Shown in pieces: positions 39,578 to 48,203 of a DNA stretch of 64,000 nucleotides. The notes beneath the pieces are model-generated. The model made no database searches, was not told the DNA's origin, and saw only the letters and a program-made list of their open reading frames with translations. How positions within the stretch are numbered: the stretch's first letter is position 1; every line of letters begins with the position of its first letter. A program made the position numbers and the translations under genes. Source of the stretch: Priestia koreensis (GTDB lineage Bacteria > Bacillota > Bacilli > Bacillales > Bacillaceae_H); the NCBI RefSeq assembly GCF_001274935.1, contig NZ_LILC01000015.1:21150-85149 (forward strand), written 5' to 3'.

Positions 39578-41033
39578 AATCTTTCTCCTCTATTACAAAT
39601 TTAATTGTGTTGCGATTAAACTTTTCCATTGAAGGCGTCATGAGAATAATGTTTGTTAGTTCATCTAAACTGTCAGAATCCATTAGTTGCTTATACATAT
39701 TAGCTAATTCAGAAATAAGCGATTTATCACTTTCACTAATCTGTTGAACTTTCTCTTCTTCTACTTTAGGTATAATCACAATGTTTGCTGGTGAACCTAG
39801 TTCAACTAATTTTAAAAACATTTTCAGATTCTTGACCGTTTCATCACTGACATCTTCAATTATTCTTTGTAACAAGGGATGAGAACGATTTAATTTAAAT
39901 ACTGTGCCAGTTTCGTTATCTTCTTGTCTCCATGTATTTATATTGCTTCGAACGGTAGTGTCTGAGGTGTTACTCTGCGTTCTGAAATAAAACACTTGCT
40001 TAGATATATCTCGTGCCTCACGAGCAATTGCCTTCAATTGAGATTTAATATTATCAGGGGGACTAACCATAGATTTTTTAATGTCAACATGCCATAGTTC
40101 ATCTGACTTGTTAGTAATATCAATTCTAACTCTTGCTAATTGGGAAGCTTGATCTTTTGGAAAAATATCTAACCAATTTCCAAAGTGCAATAATCGATTT
40201 TCGCGATAAATATAGAAGCCTTGATGTTCATTCCATCCCTTAATCCCACCAGCTTGCTTATATTCCTTAGGGGTTAGATAAGAAGCATGTGGTAGTATGT
40301 AAGTGCTTACTTTTATTTTCCCAATACCATCTTTTAAAACACGTGGTCTAAGAGGGTTTGTGTAATCGTGTGAAGATAAAAATGGGTCCCAAGCATCTAG
40401 AGAATTTTCATTTATCTCTATACAAAGATCTTCGTTTATTAAAGTATGGAAAACAAAAGAGAGATGGTTATATATCCGATCGACTTTTGAAAAGAAACTG
40501 TTTGCCAGAATGGGGTTGTGTCCTGCTCTCATGAAGCGGTCTAACTTATCAATATACACTACGGTTCCACAAATAGAAGTTATCTCAGCTATATTACTTC
40601 GTACTTCTAAGGGTATTTCTGTGAAAAGATCCCAACGATTTGTTTGAGAAACATAGTCTAAATCCCAGCATCTCTCAACTAATACATCGTTCTTTTTACT
40701 TATTACACTAAGCCGTTTTCCAAGTGAAAATGAAGCTGTTTTCAATCCCATACCAAAGCGTCCTAACTCTTTATCTCCTCTTTCATTACGTGGATCTTTG
40801 GATCCAATAGACATAGCGTTTTGAATTTCTGTTAAATCCATCCCATTACCATTATCAATAATTTGGATGTAGCCATTACCGTCATTATATTCAAATTGTA
40901 ATTTTATTTTTTTCGCTTTGGCATCTATTGAATTATCTATAATATCAGCTATAGCCGTTCTGGGATTATAGCCAATGGAACGTAGTGCATTTATGACAGG
41001 ACCAGCTACTGGTTCTGTTAAAATAGTTTCCAT
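39561..41033 (-). CDS. MutL/MORC-like GHKL ATPase of the defence operon
   Basis: 490 residues. The N-terminal GHKL domain shows the N box AIADIIDNSIDA (28-39), G1 DNGNGMD (60-66) and the G2 lid GRFGMGLKTA (91-100). The position of the catalytic Glu in MutL is Asp30 here. An S5-like transducer (about 230-330, with VRIDITNKSDELWHVDIKKS) follows. No MutL C-terminal endonuclease motif (DQHAxxER) is visible. First gene of the four-gene operon; ATG follows AAGGAGG. Such proteins would act as an ATP-driven clamp; this is inference from the family. Confidence 0.9.
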   Translation of the reverse strand: METILTEPVAGPVINALRSIGYNPRTAIADIIDNSIDAKAKKIKLQFEYNDGNGYIQIIDNGNGMDLTEIQNAMSIGSKDPRNERGDKELGRFGMGLKTASFSLGKRLSVISKKNDVLVERCWDLDYVSQTNRWDLFTEIPLEVRSNIAEITSICGTVVYIDKLDRFMRAGHNPILANSFFSKVDRIYNHLSFVFHTLINEDLCIEINENSLDAWDPFLSSHDYTNPLRPRVLKDGIGKIKVSTYILPHASYLTPKEYKQAGGIKGWNEHQGFYIYRENRLLHFGNWLDIFPKDQASQLARVRIDITNKSDELWHVDIKKSMVSPPDNIKSQLKAIAREARDISKQVFYFRTQSNTSDTTVRSNINTWRQEDNETGTVFKLNRSHPLLQRIIEDVSDETVKNLKMFLKLVELGSPANIVIIPKVEEEKVQQISESDKSLISELANMYKQLMDSDSLDELTNIILMTPSMEKFNRNTIKFVIEEKDYAGDN

Positions 41034-41116
41034 AATTACCTCCTTAGTACTCTAAATATTAATTTTCTATATAAAGGATTATTGACCATACATTACAAAG
41101 TACATAGTTCTATTCT

Positions 41117-41146
41117 AGTATAAACTTATTTTTTTTGCTCTGTAAA
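41117..41146 (-). promoter_or_regulatory. Promoter of the four-gene defence operon
   Basis: On the minus strand, TTTACA and TATACT are 18 bp apart, with a leader of about 75 nt to the GHKL ATPase gene. Confidence 0.5.
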
Positions 41147-41155
41147 ATTATCCAT

Positions 41156-41188
41156 TAAAAAGAACAGCTATTTTTAGAATAGCTGTTC
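41156..41188 (-). terminator. Terminator of the methyltransferase gene
   Basis: On the minus strand GAACAGCTATT pairs perfectly with AATAGCTGTTC around 5 nt and is followed by TTTTT. It separates the methyltransferase transcript from the four-gene operon. Confidence 0.85.
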
Positions 41189-41198
41189 AAACCTTATT

Positions 41199-42893
41199 CT
41201 ATATAAATTTAAGTAAATTTGTTGCCAAAGCTTTTGCCAATAGAGGTGGAACAGCATTTCCTACTTGCTGATATTGTTCATCTTTTCGACCTATAAAAAT
41301 AAATTGATCTTGAAAAGATTGCAATCTTGCAGCTTCTCTAACACTTAATGCGCGAGCTTTAGTGGGATGTTGCCACATGGATTTACGCACGTTTACTACT
41401 GTTGGAGAAGGTTCCTCATATTTCAACCTTAAGTAAACAGTATTTTGAGTTCGTTTGGCATCCGTGTAGCTAGACTTTAATTCCTCTGGTAAGCTGTGAA
41501 AATTTTTACCATTGCTATTTTTAATTTCTTCAAACCGTTTTTTTATAAGAGGTGTGCTCTTAGTATTGAGATGATTAAATAAAATACTCTCACTTTTAAG
41601 GTTCTCCCTATAATAGTCAAGTAATGGAGAAACATGGTGATCTCTTTGTTGATCCGGGTAATAAATATCGTTTTTATATCCAGAAATTTCGGTTTGAGGC
41701 TCAATAGCTTCTAAATCTTTAATTGCATCTTCAACTGTATAAGGAGAGTCGGTTAGTATCTTAGGTAATGCTATTTTTATGTTATCTTTTCGTACTCCCA
41801 TCATAATAAATCTTTTTCTTTTTTGTGGTACACCATAATGTGATGAATCAAGTACCTCATCAACCACTTGATAGCCATAATACTTAAAGATGCTTTTTAG
41901 ATACTCCACAACATTATAAGAATAAACTTCTGCTTTTACAGTAAATTCGTTTAATTCGTTAACACTTGTGAACAATCTTAAGCATTCTATTTCTTCATCA
42001 TTTAATTCCTTGCAGCGTGTCAAAAAACGATTAAATTCATTGAAACTTACTAAAGAGGAAACTTTCTCATTTATCCTGATATGATGGTCGGTTAATTGTT
42101 CAAGTAATACTATAGCCTTGGTAATAATTTGTTGAATGACCTCACTACTGTGTTGGTAATTTGATAACTGTTTCACAATTTGCTGCACGTCTCTAATTTC
42201 TCTATTATCTTTTAGTTGCAAGTACTTCTTTTTTTCGAATCGTTTTTGTAATGTCCTTAAAAGAGTTAGAGAATCTGTAGCACTAATGAAAGGGGAGGGG
42301 ACGTCTGATAGCGACTCGAAATTTTCTACAAACTCCCTGATTTCATCGTTATTAGAGACTAATAAATCAATCTGATCTAAGGAGTAAATAGGCTCGTTAT
42401 CTTCAGCAATCAAGTCAAGATGTTGTAACGAGCTAAAATCATTTTTATTTAACTTAGCTGTTTTGGTTACAAAAAATTTATGGACCGAAGAATGCATGGT
42501 TTTCACATTTTCCATTAGAAAAGCTACAGGCTTAATATCTCTAATTGCTCTTACGTACTCTTTAACCAACTGATTATTACCTGAAATCAAATAATTTTTT
42601 TGGCGATTGGCGTTAGAGAATCCTTGGCATGGAGGACCACCTACCACCACTGTTTGGTCCGAAGGTAAGTTTAAAGTTGTAAAGTCAATTTTTGTGATAT
42701 CACTTTGATTTGTAGCAGGATCTTTTAGAATAATGTTGGAGTTGTTATTATGGTTTATTATATAAGTGGACTGTGCAGCTTCGTTTAATTCTATCGCAGC
42801 TACAACGTTAAATCTTTGAGTTTGTTGAAAGCCGTTACTTAATCCACCGGCTCCCGCAAATAAATCAACTAAATTGTATACGTGTTCTTTCAT
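41199..42893 (-). CDS. DNA (cytosine-5-)-methyltransferase with long insert
   Basis: SAM-dependent C5-cytosine methyltransferase, 564 residues, presumed modification partner of the neighbouring restriction-like operon. Motif I is DLFAGAGGLSNGF (10-22), motif IV PPCQGFS with catalytic Cys89, motif VI MENV (127-130), motif VIII PQKRKRF (356-362) and motif X GNAVPP near 548. Between motifs VI and VIII there are about 225 residues where roughly 45 are usual; the extra part (about 140-325) is helical and charged. The target-recognition region lies about 380-520. Recognition site unknown. ATG with weak Shine-Dalgarno GAAGGGA; own promoter and terminator. Confidence 0.93.
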   Translation of the reverse strand: MKEHVYNLVDLFAGAGGLSNGFQQTQRFNVVAAIELNEAAQSTYIINHNNNSNIILKDPATNQSDITKIDFTTLNLPSDQTVVVGGPPCQGFSNANRQKNYLISGNNQLVKEYVRAIRDIKPVAFLMENVKTMHSSVHKFFVTKTAKLNKNDFSSLQHLDLIAEDNEPIYSLDQIDLLVSNNDEIREFVENFESLSDVPSPFISATDSLTLLRTLQKRFEKKKYLQLKDNREIRDVQQIVKQLSNYQHSSEVIQQIITKAIVLLEQLTDHHIRINEKVSSLVSFNEFNRFLTRCKELNDEEIECLRLFTSVNELNEFTVKAEVYSYNVVEYLKSIFKYYGYQVVDEVLDSSHYGVPQKRKRFIMMGVRKDNIKIALPKILTDSPYTVEDAIKDLEAIEPQTEISGYKNDIYYPDQQRDHHVSPLLDYYRENLKSESILFNHLNTKSTPLIKKRFEEIKNSNGKNFHSLPEELKSSYTDAKRTQNTVYLRLKYEEPSPTVVNVRKSMWQHPTKARALSVREAARLQSFQDQFIFIGRKDEQYQQVGNAVPPLLAKALATNLLKFI

Positions 42894-42937
42894 TTATAAT
42901 GTCCCTTCTAACTAAAACATTTTGTTCTGATACTAGC

Positions 42938-42966
42938 AGCATAGCGTAAAAATAATAGTCGTGCAA
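42938..42966 (-). promoter_or_regulatory. Promoter of the methyltransferase gene
   Basis: On the minus strand TTGCAC and TATGCT are 17 bp apart, with about a 40-nt leader to the ATG. Confidence 0.55.
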
Positions 42967-43072
42967 GTGTTAAATAGCCAATAAACATTCGAAGAGATTA
43001 TAAAAAGGGAGAGAAAATGCTTTGTAAATAAAGATGGGGACAGAAGGGGTGAAGAAAATCATTTTTTTTAAG

Positions 43073-43117
43073 ATAAAAGTGCAAAACGGATTGATTGATC
43101 AATCCGTTTTGCACTTT
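43073..43117 (-). terminator. Terminator of the subtilisin-like protease gene
   Basis: A perfect long palindrome (AAAGTGCAAAACGGATTG and its complement around 6 nt), followed on the minus strand by TTTTATCTT. It lies 10 bp after the protease stop. Confidence 0.88.
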
Positions 43118-43127
43118 ATTTATTCCA

Positions 43128-44471
43128 TCACTTCAAAGCATTCACCGCATTAATAAACCCGAATCCAGACTCACCGTCATATCCAGCTTTAAACCAATCG
43201 TCTGCAGAGTTTTGAATAATGTGTTTGACTTGATTCGGTTTTAAGACATCTTTACCGTACTTAGCGATGATGACACCAGCTAATCCAGCCGTTTTAGGCG
43301 CTGCCATTGATGTCCCTGCGTAGAAAGCATATCCTCCAGGAACGGTAGAAAGGCATAGCTTATTACGATCTCGAAGTGTCGCATCTCCTGTTTCTAACCA
43401 AGCCGTTCCGTAGTCACCGCCTGGGGCGATCACATCAATTTTTCCTACTCCGTAGTTTGAGTAGTACGTAAGGTTTTTCTCTTGTCCACTTGCAGATACA
43501 CGGATAAGTGATTGGCTACTTGGACTTCTATGTGTAGCACCGTTATTATCGCCAGAAAGTTTACCAGGGCTAGAGATATCCACTCCATTATTTCCAGCAG
43601 ATCCAACAACCGTCACACCATTTTTAATGGCATATTGAATTGCACGGTTAAATAAGCGAACGTCCGCTACAACGTCCTTTGTCGCATAGTCAGGGTCTTG
43701 AAACCAGTCGTATCCTCCAAGTGACATATTCACCACATCGACATTGTCATCTGCAGCCGTCATGAGAGCCTCTGCGATGCTTGCCGTTGAAGCGCCACCG
43801 TCTGGTCCAAATACACGATAAGCCGCTACTTTTAGCTGTGGCCCAATGCCTAAAACGCGCCCATTACCAGCAATTGATCCTGCTACGTGTGTGCCATGGC
43901 CATCTTGATCCATAGCGCTCGTCACGCCAGGAACAAACGATTTTCCGTACGCATAGTTTGCTTTAATATCCGGGTGCGTGTAGTCAATACCCGTATCTAC
44001 TACAGCCACAATGATATCCTTATTGTTCGTGGACTTTCCAGTTCCACCAGGTAAGTTCCATGACGCACCATCGTGTGTCACTTGTTTAATATCCCATTGA
44101 TATTTATTATAAAGGTCGTTTTTAGAAGAAGCGGCAAAGTCTGTGTTTAGCACTTCAACACTTTTGGCATCCTCTTGATAAACCTTATGTTCTTTCGTTG
44201 CTTCTAATACAGCGCTACTTTTTTGAATATCTGATAAAAAAGAAGGGTTGTCCGATGAAACTTCAACGGCTCCTAATTTAGGAAGAGCTTGTGATACGTC
44301 TCCACCCGCTTTTTTAATTAAGTCCGAATAGTTTGATGGGAGACTTGTATCTGATTTGAAAATGACCGTATAATTTTCTGACACGGATTGAGCTTGTCCA
44401 ATGCTGCTACTTCCTAAAAATGCAGTCGCTCCTAAAACCATTGTTAAGGCACTAACGAAAAATTTTTTCAT
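43128..44471 (-). CDS. Secreted subtilisin-like serine protease (S8 family)
   Basis: Extracellular protease made as a preproprotein of 447 residues. Start ATG 44471 follows GGGGGA; the longer frame from 44534 adds 21 residues with no signal function. A signal peptide (MKKFFVSALTMVLGATAFLG, cleavage after about AQA) precedes an inhibitor_I9-like propeptide (about 31-105). The catalytic domain has Asp159 in VVDTGID, His192 in GHGTHVAG and Ser388 in GTSMAAP, all intact. No cell-wall anchor or extra C-terminal domain is present. Confidence 0.94.
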   Translation of the reverse strand: MKKFFVSALTMVLGATAFLGSSSIGQAQSVSENYTVIFKSDTSLPSNYSDLIKKAGGDVSQALPKLGAVEVSSDNPSFLSDIQKSSAVLEATKEHKVYQEDAKSVEVLNTDFAASSKNDLYNKYQWDIKQVTHDGASWNLPGGTGKSTNNKDIIVAVVDTGIDYTHPDIKANYAYGKSFVPGVTSAMDQDGHGTHVAGSIAGNGRVLGIGPQLKVAAYRVFGPDGGASTASIAEALMTAADDNVDVVNMSLGGYDWFQDPDYATKDVVADVRLFNRAIQYAIKNGVTVVGSAGNNGVDISSPGKLSGDNNGATHRSPSSQSLIRVSASGQEKNLTYYSNYGVGKIDVIAPGGDYGTAWLETGDATLRDRNKLCLSTVPGGYAFYAGTSMAAPKTAGLAGVIIAKYGKDVLKPNQVKHIIQNSADDWFKAGYDGESGFGFINAVNALK

Positions 44472-44855
44472 TTTTGAATCCCCCAATATTGAAATTTTCC
44501 AACTATTTAAGTATAAAAAAAGATCGAACCGCATACAACGGGGTTATTTTGTCATAACCTGACTAGTTTTCGGGAATGACATTATTTTAGTGATTATGTT
44601 GGGTACGCAAATGGATACTGATTACAATTAAGCCATTTGTATAGAAATGTTAATAAACGAAGAACTGCTTGAAATTCCTTTCAATAGGTAGGTATCATTT
44701 GAGGCTAACAAAATAAGAATTACGGGGATTATCGTTAATAGAGGTCATGATCGTCCTCCTTTCGTTGTGAAATAGGATGTAATTTAATGGTAAACTATTG
44801 GTTTATTCCATTTCAATCCTCCTTTTGTCACAAAATTAAGAAAATATAATTTTGA
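44472..44855. other. Intergenic region upstream of the protease gene
   Basis: About 380 bp, AT-rich. On the minus strand there are two strong Shine-Dalgarno sites (AAAAGGAGG before ATG 44811 and AAAGGAGG before ATG 44748), but the first opens only a two-codon frame and the second a 17-codon frame (44695-44748). No family resemblance is seen; see the finding. Confidence 0.4.
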
Positions 44856-44894
44856 AAATAAAATAAGCGCCTGCATAAAAGCAGGCGCTTATTT
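44856..44894 (-). terminator. Terminator of ahpCF
   Basis: AAATAAGCGCCTGC pairs perfectly with GCAGGCGCTTATTT around 6 nt; the minus-strand tail reads TTATTTTC. It begins right at the ahpF stop codon. Confidence 0.88.
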
Positions 44895-44895
44895 A

Positions 44896-46425
44896 TTAGT
44901 TGCGGATAAGGTAGTCAAATGCACCTAGAGCTGCAGTTGCACCTGATCCCATTGAGATAATGATTTGTTTATAAGCACTGTCTGTGCAGTCACCAGCAGC
45001 AAATACGCCAGGGACATTCGTTGCACCATGCTTATCGACAAGAATTTCGCCAAAGCGACTGCGTTCAATTGCATCGCCTAGCCATTCTGTGTTCGGTACA
45101 AGACCGATTTGAACGAATACACCTTCTAGTTCAACGTGTTTTACTTCTTCCGTATCACGGTCCATGTATGAAATACCGTTTACTTTATCAGTACCCGTAA
45201 TTTCAGTTGTTTGAACGTTTTTCAATACGGTTACGTTTGGAAGGGTATTTAAGCGTTCTTGTAAAACAGCATCTGCTTTCAGTTCAGGCAAGAACTCAAG
45301 AACAGTTACGTGTTCCACGATTCCAGCAAGATCGATTGCTGCTTCAATACCAGAGTTTCCTCCGCCAATAACCGCAACGCGTTTGCCTTCAAATAGTGGT
45401 CCATCACAGTGAGGGCAGTAAGCCACACCTTTGTTTTTGAATTCTGCTTCACCAGGAACGCCAACATTACGCCAGCGAGCACCTGTTGAAAGGATGACAG
45501 ATTTACTTTTTAGAACCGCTCCGTTTTCAAGCTCAATTTCGACAAGGTCTTTTTTCTCTAGTTTGCTTGCGCGCTGTAAGTTCATTACATCGATGTTGTA
45601 ATCTTTTACATGCTCTTCTAAGCTTGCTACAAGTTTTGGACCTTCCGTCTTTTTGATACTTACAAAGTTTTCGATGCCTAAGGTGTCCATAACTTGTCCA
45701 CCAAAGCGCTCGGCTACGATACCCGTGCGAATACCTTTACGCGCTGCATAAATTGCAGCACTTGCACCAGCAGGACCGCCACCAACCACAAGTACATCGT
45801 ATGGATCTTTGTCAGCAAACTCTGAAGCATCAGGGCCGCTACCCATTTTATTTAAAATTTCTTCTAATGTCATACGACCACTACCGAACTCTTCTCCGTT
45901 AAGGAAAACAGTCGGTACAGCCATAATTTCCTTGCGTTCTACTTCATCTTTGAAAGCAGCACCGTCAATCATTGTGTGACTAATATTGTCGTTTAGGACG
46001 CTAAGAATATTAAGTGCTTGTACAACATCAGGGCAGTTATGACAGGTTAAGCTGATATAAGACTCGAAGTGATACTTGCCTTTCATATTCTTAATTTGAT
46101 CAATCACACTTTGATCTACTTTTGGTGCTCTACCGCTTACTTGTAGAAGAGCAAGAACCAATGAAGTAAACTCATGACCTAGGGGAACCCCAGCAAACGT
46201 AATGCCTGTATCTTCCCCGATACGATTAACACTAAAGCTTGGTGTGCGTTCTAACTCAGTTTTTTCAACTTTAATGCGTGATGACATTGTAGCTAGTTCA
46301 TCCACTAGCGCTAGCATGTCATGAGATACTTTATCTTCTCCCGCGCTAACCTTTAAGAGGATATCGCTCTCTAGCATTTGAAGATACTGTTCTAGCTGTG
46401 CTTTGATATTTGCATCTAATAACAT
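44896..46425 (-). CDS. ahpF: Alkyl hydroperoxide reductase subunit F
   Basis: NADH-dependent flavoprotein that re-reduces AhpC. The 509 residues match the family. A tandem thioredoxin-like N-terminal domain carries the redox CHNC (near 134-137). The FAD domain follows (GGGPAGASAAIYAAR near 215), then the second active disulfide YCPHCDG near 344, the NAD fold GGGNSGIEAAIDLAG, and the C-terminal FAD motif VFAAGDCTD. ATG follows AAGGAG; it starts 13 bp after the ahpC stop, one operon. Confidence 0.97.
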   Translation of the reverse strand: MLLDANIKAQLEQYLQMLESDILLKVSAGEDKVSHDMLALVDELATMSSRIKVEKTELERTPSFSVNRIGEDTGITFAGVPLGHEFTSLVLALLQVSGRAPKVDQSVIDQIKNMKGKYHFESYISLTCHNCPDVVQALNILSVLNDNISHTMIDGAAFKDEVERKEIMAVPTVFLNGEEFGSGRMTLEEILNKMGSGPDASEFADKDPYDVLVVGGGPAGASAAIYAARKGIRTGIVAERFGGQVMDTLGIENFVSIKKTEGPKLVASLEEHVKDYNIDVMNLQRASKLEKKDLVEIELENGAVLKSKSVILSTGARWRNVGVPGEAEFKNKGVAYCPHCDGPLFEGKRVAVIGGGNSGIEAAIDLAGIVEHVTVLEFLPELKADAVLQERLNTLPNVTVLKNVQTTEITGTDKVNGISYMDRDTEEVKHVELEGVFVQIGLVPNTEWLGDAIERSRFGEILVDKHGATNVPGVFAAGDCTDSAYKQIIISMGSGATAALGAFDYLIRN

Positions 46426-46438
46426 GTAATCAGACTCC

Positions 46439-47002
46439 TTAGATTTTACCTACAAGGTCAAGTCCTGGTGTAAGTGTTTCTCCGCCTTCTTCCCATTTAG
46501 CTGGGCAAACTTCACCTGGGTTTTTACGTACATATTGTGCAGCTTTGATTTTATTTACAAGTGTGCTTGCATCGCGGCCGATACCACCAGCGTTGATTTC
46601 AACTGTTTGGATCACGCCATCTGGATCGATGATGAAAGTTCCACGGTCAGCAAGACCTTCTTCTTCGTTTAATACTTCAAAGTTACGAGAGATTTTTTGA
46701 GATGGGTCACCAATCATTACGTACTCGATTGTGCTGATTGCTTCTGAATGATCGTGCCATGCTTTATGAGTGAAGTGAGTATCTGTAGAAACAGAGTATA
46801 CTTCAACACCTAGGTCTTTTAATGTTGCGTATTCTTTTTGTAGGTCAGCTAATTCAGTTGGACATACAAAAGTGAAGTCTGCTGGATAGAAACAAACTAC
46901 GCTCCATTTACCTTTCATGTTTTCTTCTGTTACTTCGATGAAATCACCGTTGTGGTAAGCTTGTGCTACGAATGGTTTTACTTCAGTACCGATTAATGAC
47001 AT
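46439..47002 (-). CDS. ahpC: Alkyl hydroperoxide reductase subunit C (2-Cys peroxiredoxin)
   Basis: Peroxiredoxin that reduces H2O2 and organic hydroperoxides. The start ATG 47002 follows AGGAGG, giving 187 residues beginning [11 protein letters not shown]; the longer frame from 47056 would include this ribosome-binding site. Peroxidatic Cys47 lies in [10 protein letters not shown] and the resolving Cys in GEVCPAKW near 166. It is first in ahpCF; a PerR-type box and promoter lie upstream. Confidence 0.97.
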   Translation of the reverse strand: MSLIGTEVKPFVAQAYHNGDFIEVTEENMKGKWSVVCFYPADFTFVCPTELADLQKEYATLKDLGVEVYSVSTDTHFTHKAWHDHSEAISTIEYVMIGDPSQKISRNFEVLNEEEGLADRGTFIIDPDGVIQTVEINAGGIGRDASTLVNKIKAAQYVRKNPGEVCPAKWEEGGETLTPGLDLVGKI

Positions 47003-47064
47003 ATCAAAATTCCTCCTAGAAATTAATTTTAATCCTTCAAGATTATTATAACCCAAAAAATAAA

Positions 47065-47079
47065 TTATAATAATTCTAA
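47065..47079 (-). promoter_or_regulatory. PerR box of ahpCF
   Basis: TTATAATAATTCTAA differs at one position from the PerR consensus TTATAATnATTATAA. It lies just downstream of the probable -10, where bound PerR would block transcription. Confidence 0.75.
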
Positions 47080-47090
47080 TTCAATACTTA

Positions 47091-47119
47091 TTATTATATA
47101 AAACATGTGAGCTTGTCAA
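47091..47119 (-). promoter_or_regulatory. Promoter of ahpCF
   Basis: A perfect minus-strand TTGACA at 47119-47114. Two -10 candidates follow: TAATAA at 17 bp or TATAAT at 15 bp. Confidence 0.6.
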
Positions 47120-47296
47120 AGGAAAAGTGCTTTTATTGTTAAAAAATTTGTCTAATAACCACGATTCCTTGTCAAATAAAGGTTTATAAAAATTTTTCTT
47201 TCCTTATTTTTAACATACATGAACAAGTAATATCCAATATAAGGTTTCAAAAAATCCAAAAACAATTTTACTTTTTAAAATGTTTGTGACGAAATT

Positions 47297-47311
47297 TTGA
47301 AGACGCTTTGA
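47297..47311 (+). promoter_or_regulatory. Candidate cre site upstream of the LytTR gene
   Basis: TTGAAGACGCTTTGA differs at one fixed position from the cre consensus WTGAAARCGYTTTNN. Its place in the 430-bp gap between ahpC and the regulator gene suggests CcpA control, by pattern only. A TATAAT at 47411-47416 is the likely -10 of the regulator gene. Confidence 0.4.
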
Positions 47312-47436
47312 AAATAGGGGGGCATTTATTGAGAATTACGCTCCTTTAAGCTCGAAAAATCACCAAATTTATCACTGAAAATGAGGGAGTCCATTCATCT
47401 TTATTCACGTTATAATAGATAGGGGTGGTAACGTTC

Positions 47437-48081
47437 ATGAAAGATATAACATTGAGTGCATTACTAGAGGTGATTGGAGACTTATTTTCAGATGAAATTT
47501 CAATCGCTGTTTCCAATACGAAAGAATACATTTATTATCGACCAAGCAAACGAGTTAATTTAAAAATTACGAAACATGATCCTATAAAAGAAGGAACCAT
47601 TGCCTATCAAGCGATTATGAGTAAACAAAAGGTAGCTGAATTTATTCACCGTGATGTATTTGGTGTCCCTTATCACGGTGTCGCCGTACCCATTTGGAAG
47701 GAAGACGAAATTGAAGGCGTCGTGACCGCTATTTACCCAGCGTTAGCAGACGGAAAATCGGTGGTGACGGTCAAAACGGCCGACGGTTGGATTCCCGTTC
47801 CATTCTCAGATGTGGTCTACGTCGAGTCAAAAGATAAAAAGACGCTTGTTCATTCAGGTCTCATTTCTGGAACACATAAATATTCTTTACAAGACTTTGA
47901 ATCCTTACTCCCAAAGGATTTTTTCATTCGTTGTCATCGATCTTTTATTGTGAATGTGAATGAGATTAAAGCGATTTATCCAGATGCCCACTCAACCTTT
48001 TTATTGGCTATGAAGAACGGGGATCAGATACCGGTTAGCCAGTCGTATTCAGGGTATTTCCGTAAGCTTCTTGGCTTCTAA
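47437..48081 (+). CDS. LytTR-family DNA-binding regulator
   Basis: One-component transcription regulator of 214 residues. The N-terminal half (about 1-105) is a PAS/GAF-like sensor (KEYIYYRPSKRVNLKI, GVPYHGVAVPIWKEDEIEGVVTAIYP). The C-terminal LytTR domain (about 112-214) has the core VVYVESKDKKTLVHS, FESLLPKDFFIRCHRSFIVNVNEI and QIPVSQSY. No receiver domain is present. ATG 47437 follows GGGGTGG; GTG 47425 lies inside that site. The gene directly precedes a CoA-transferase on the same strand, its likely target. Confidence 0.87.
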   Translation: MKDITLSALLEVIGDLFSDEISIAVSNTKEYIYYRPSKRVNLKITKHDPIKEGTIAYQAIMSKQKVAEFIHRDVFGVPYHGVAVPIWKEDEIEGVVTAIYPALADGKSVVTVKTADGWIPVPFSDVVYVESKDKKTLVHSGLISGTHKYSLQDFESLLPKDFFIRCHRSFIVNVNEIKAIYPDAHSTFLLAMKNGDQIPVSQSYSGYFRKLLGF

Positions 48082-48095
48082 ATTTTCTGTTTGAT

Positions 48096-48129
48096 ACGGA
48101 ATAATCGCTGTTTTGTCTGAAAATTCCGT
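48096..48129. repeat. Inverted repeat between the LytTR and CoA-transferase genes
   Basis: ACGGAAT (48096-48102) and ATTCCGT (48123-48129) are separated by 20 bp. It may be an operator of the upstream regulator, but LytTR sites are usually direct repeats, so this is tentative. Confidence 0.3.
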
Positions 48130-48203
48130 CTTGTGTATGGAAAAACCCAAGTCCATGTGTTTAATGAGTAAAATAAAACTAACTATTCATTAAGCGAGGG
48201 ATT

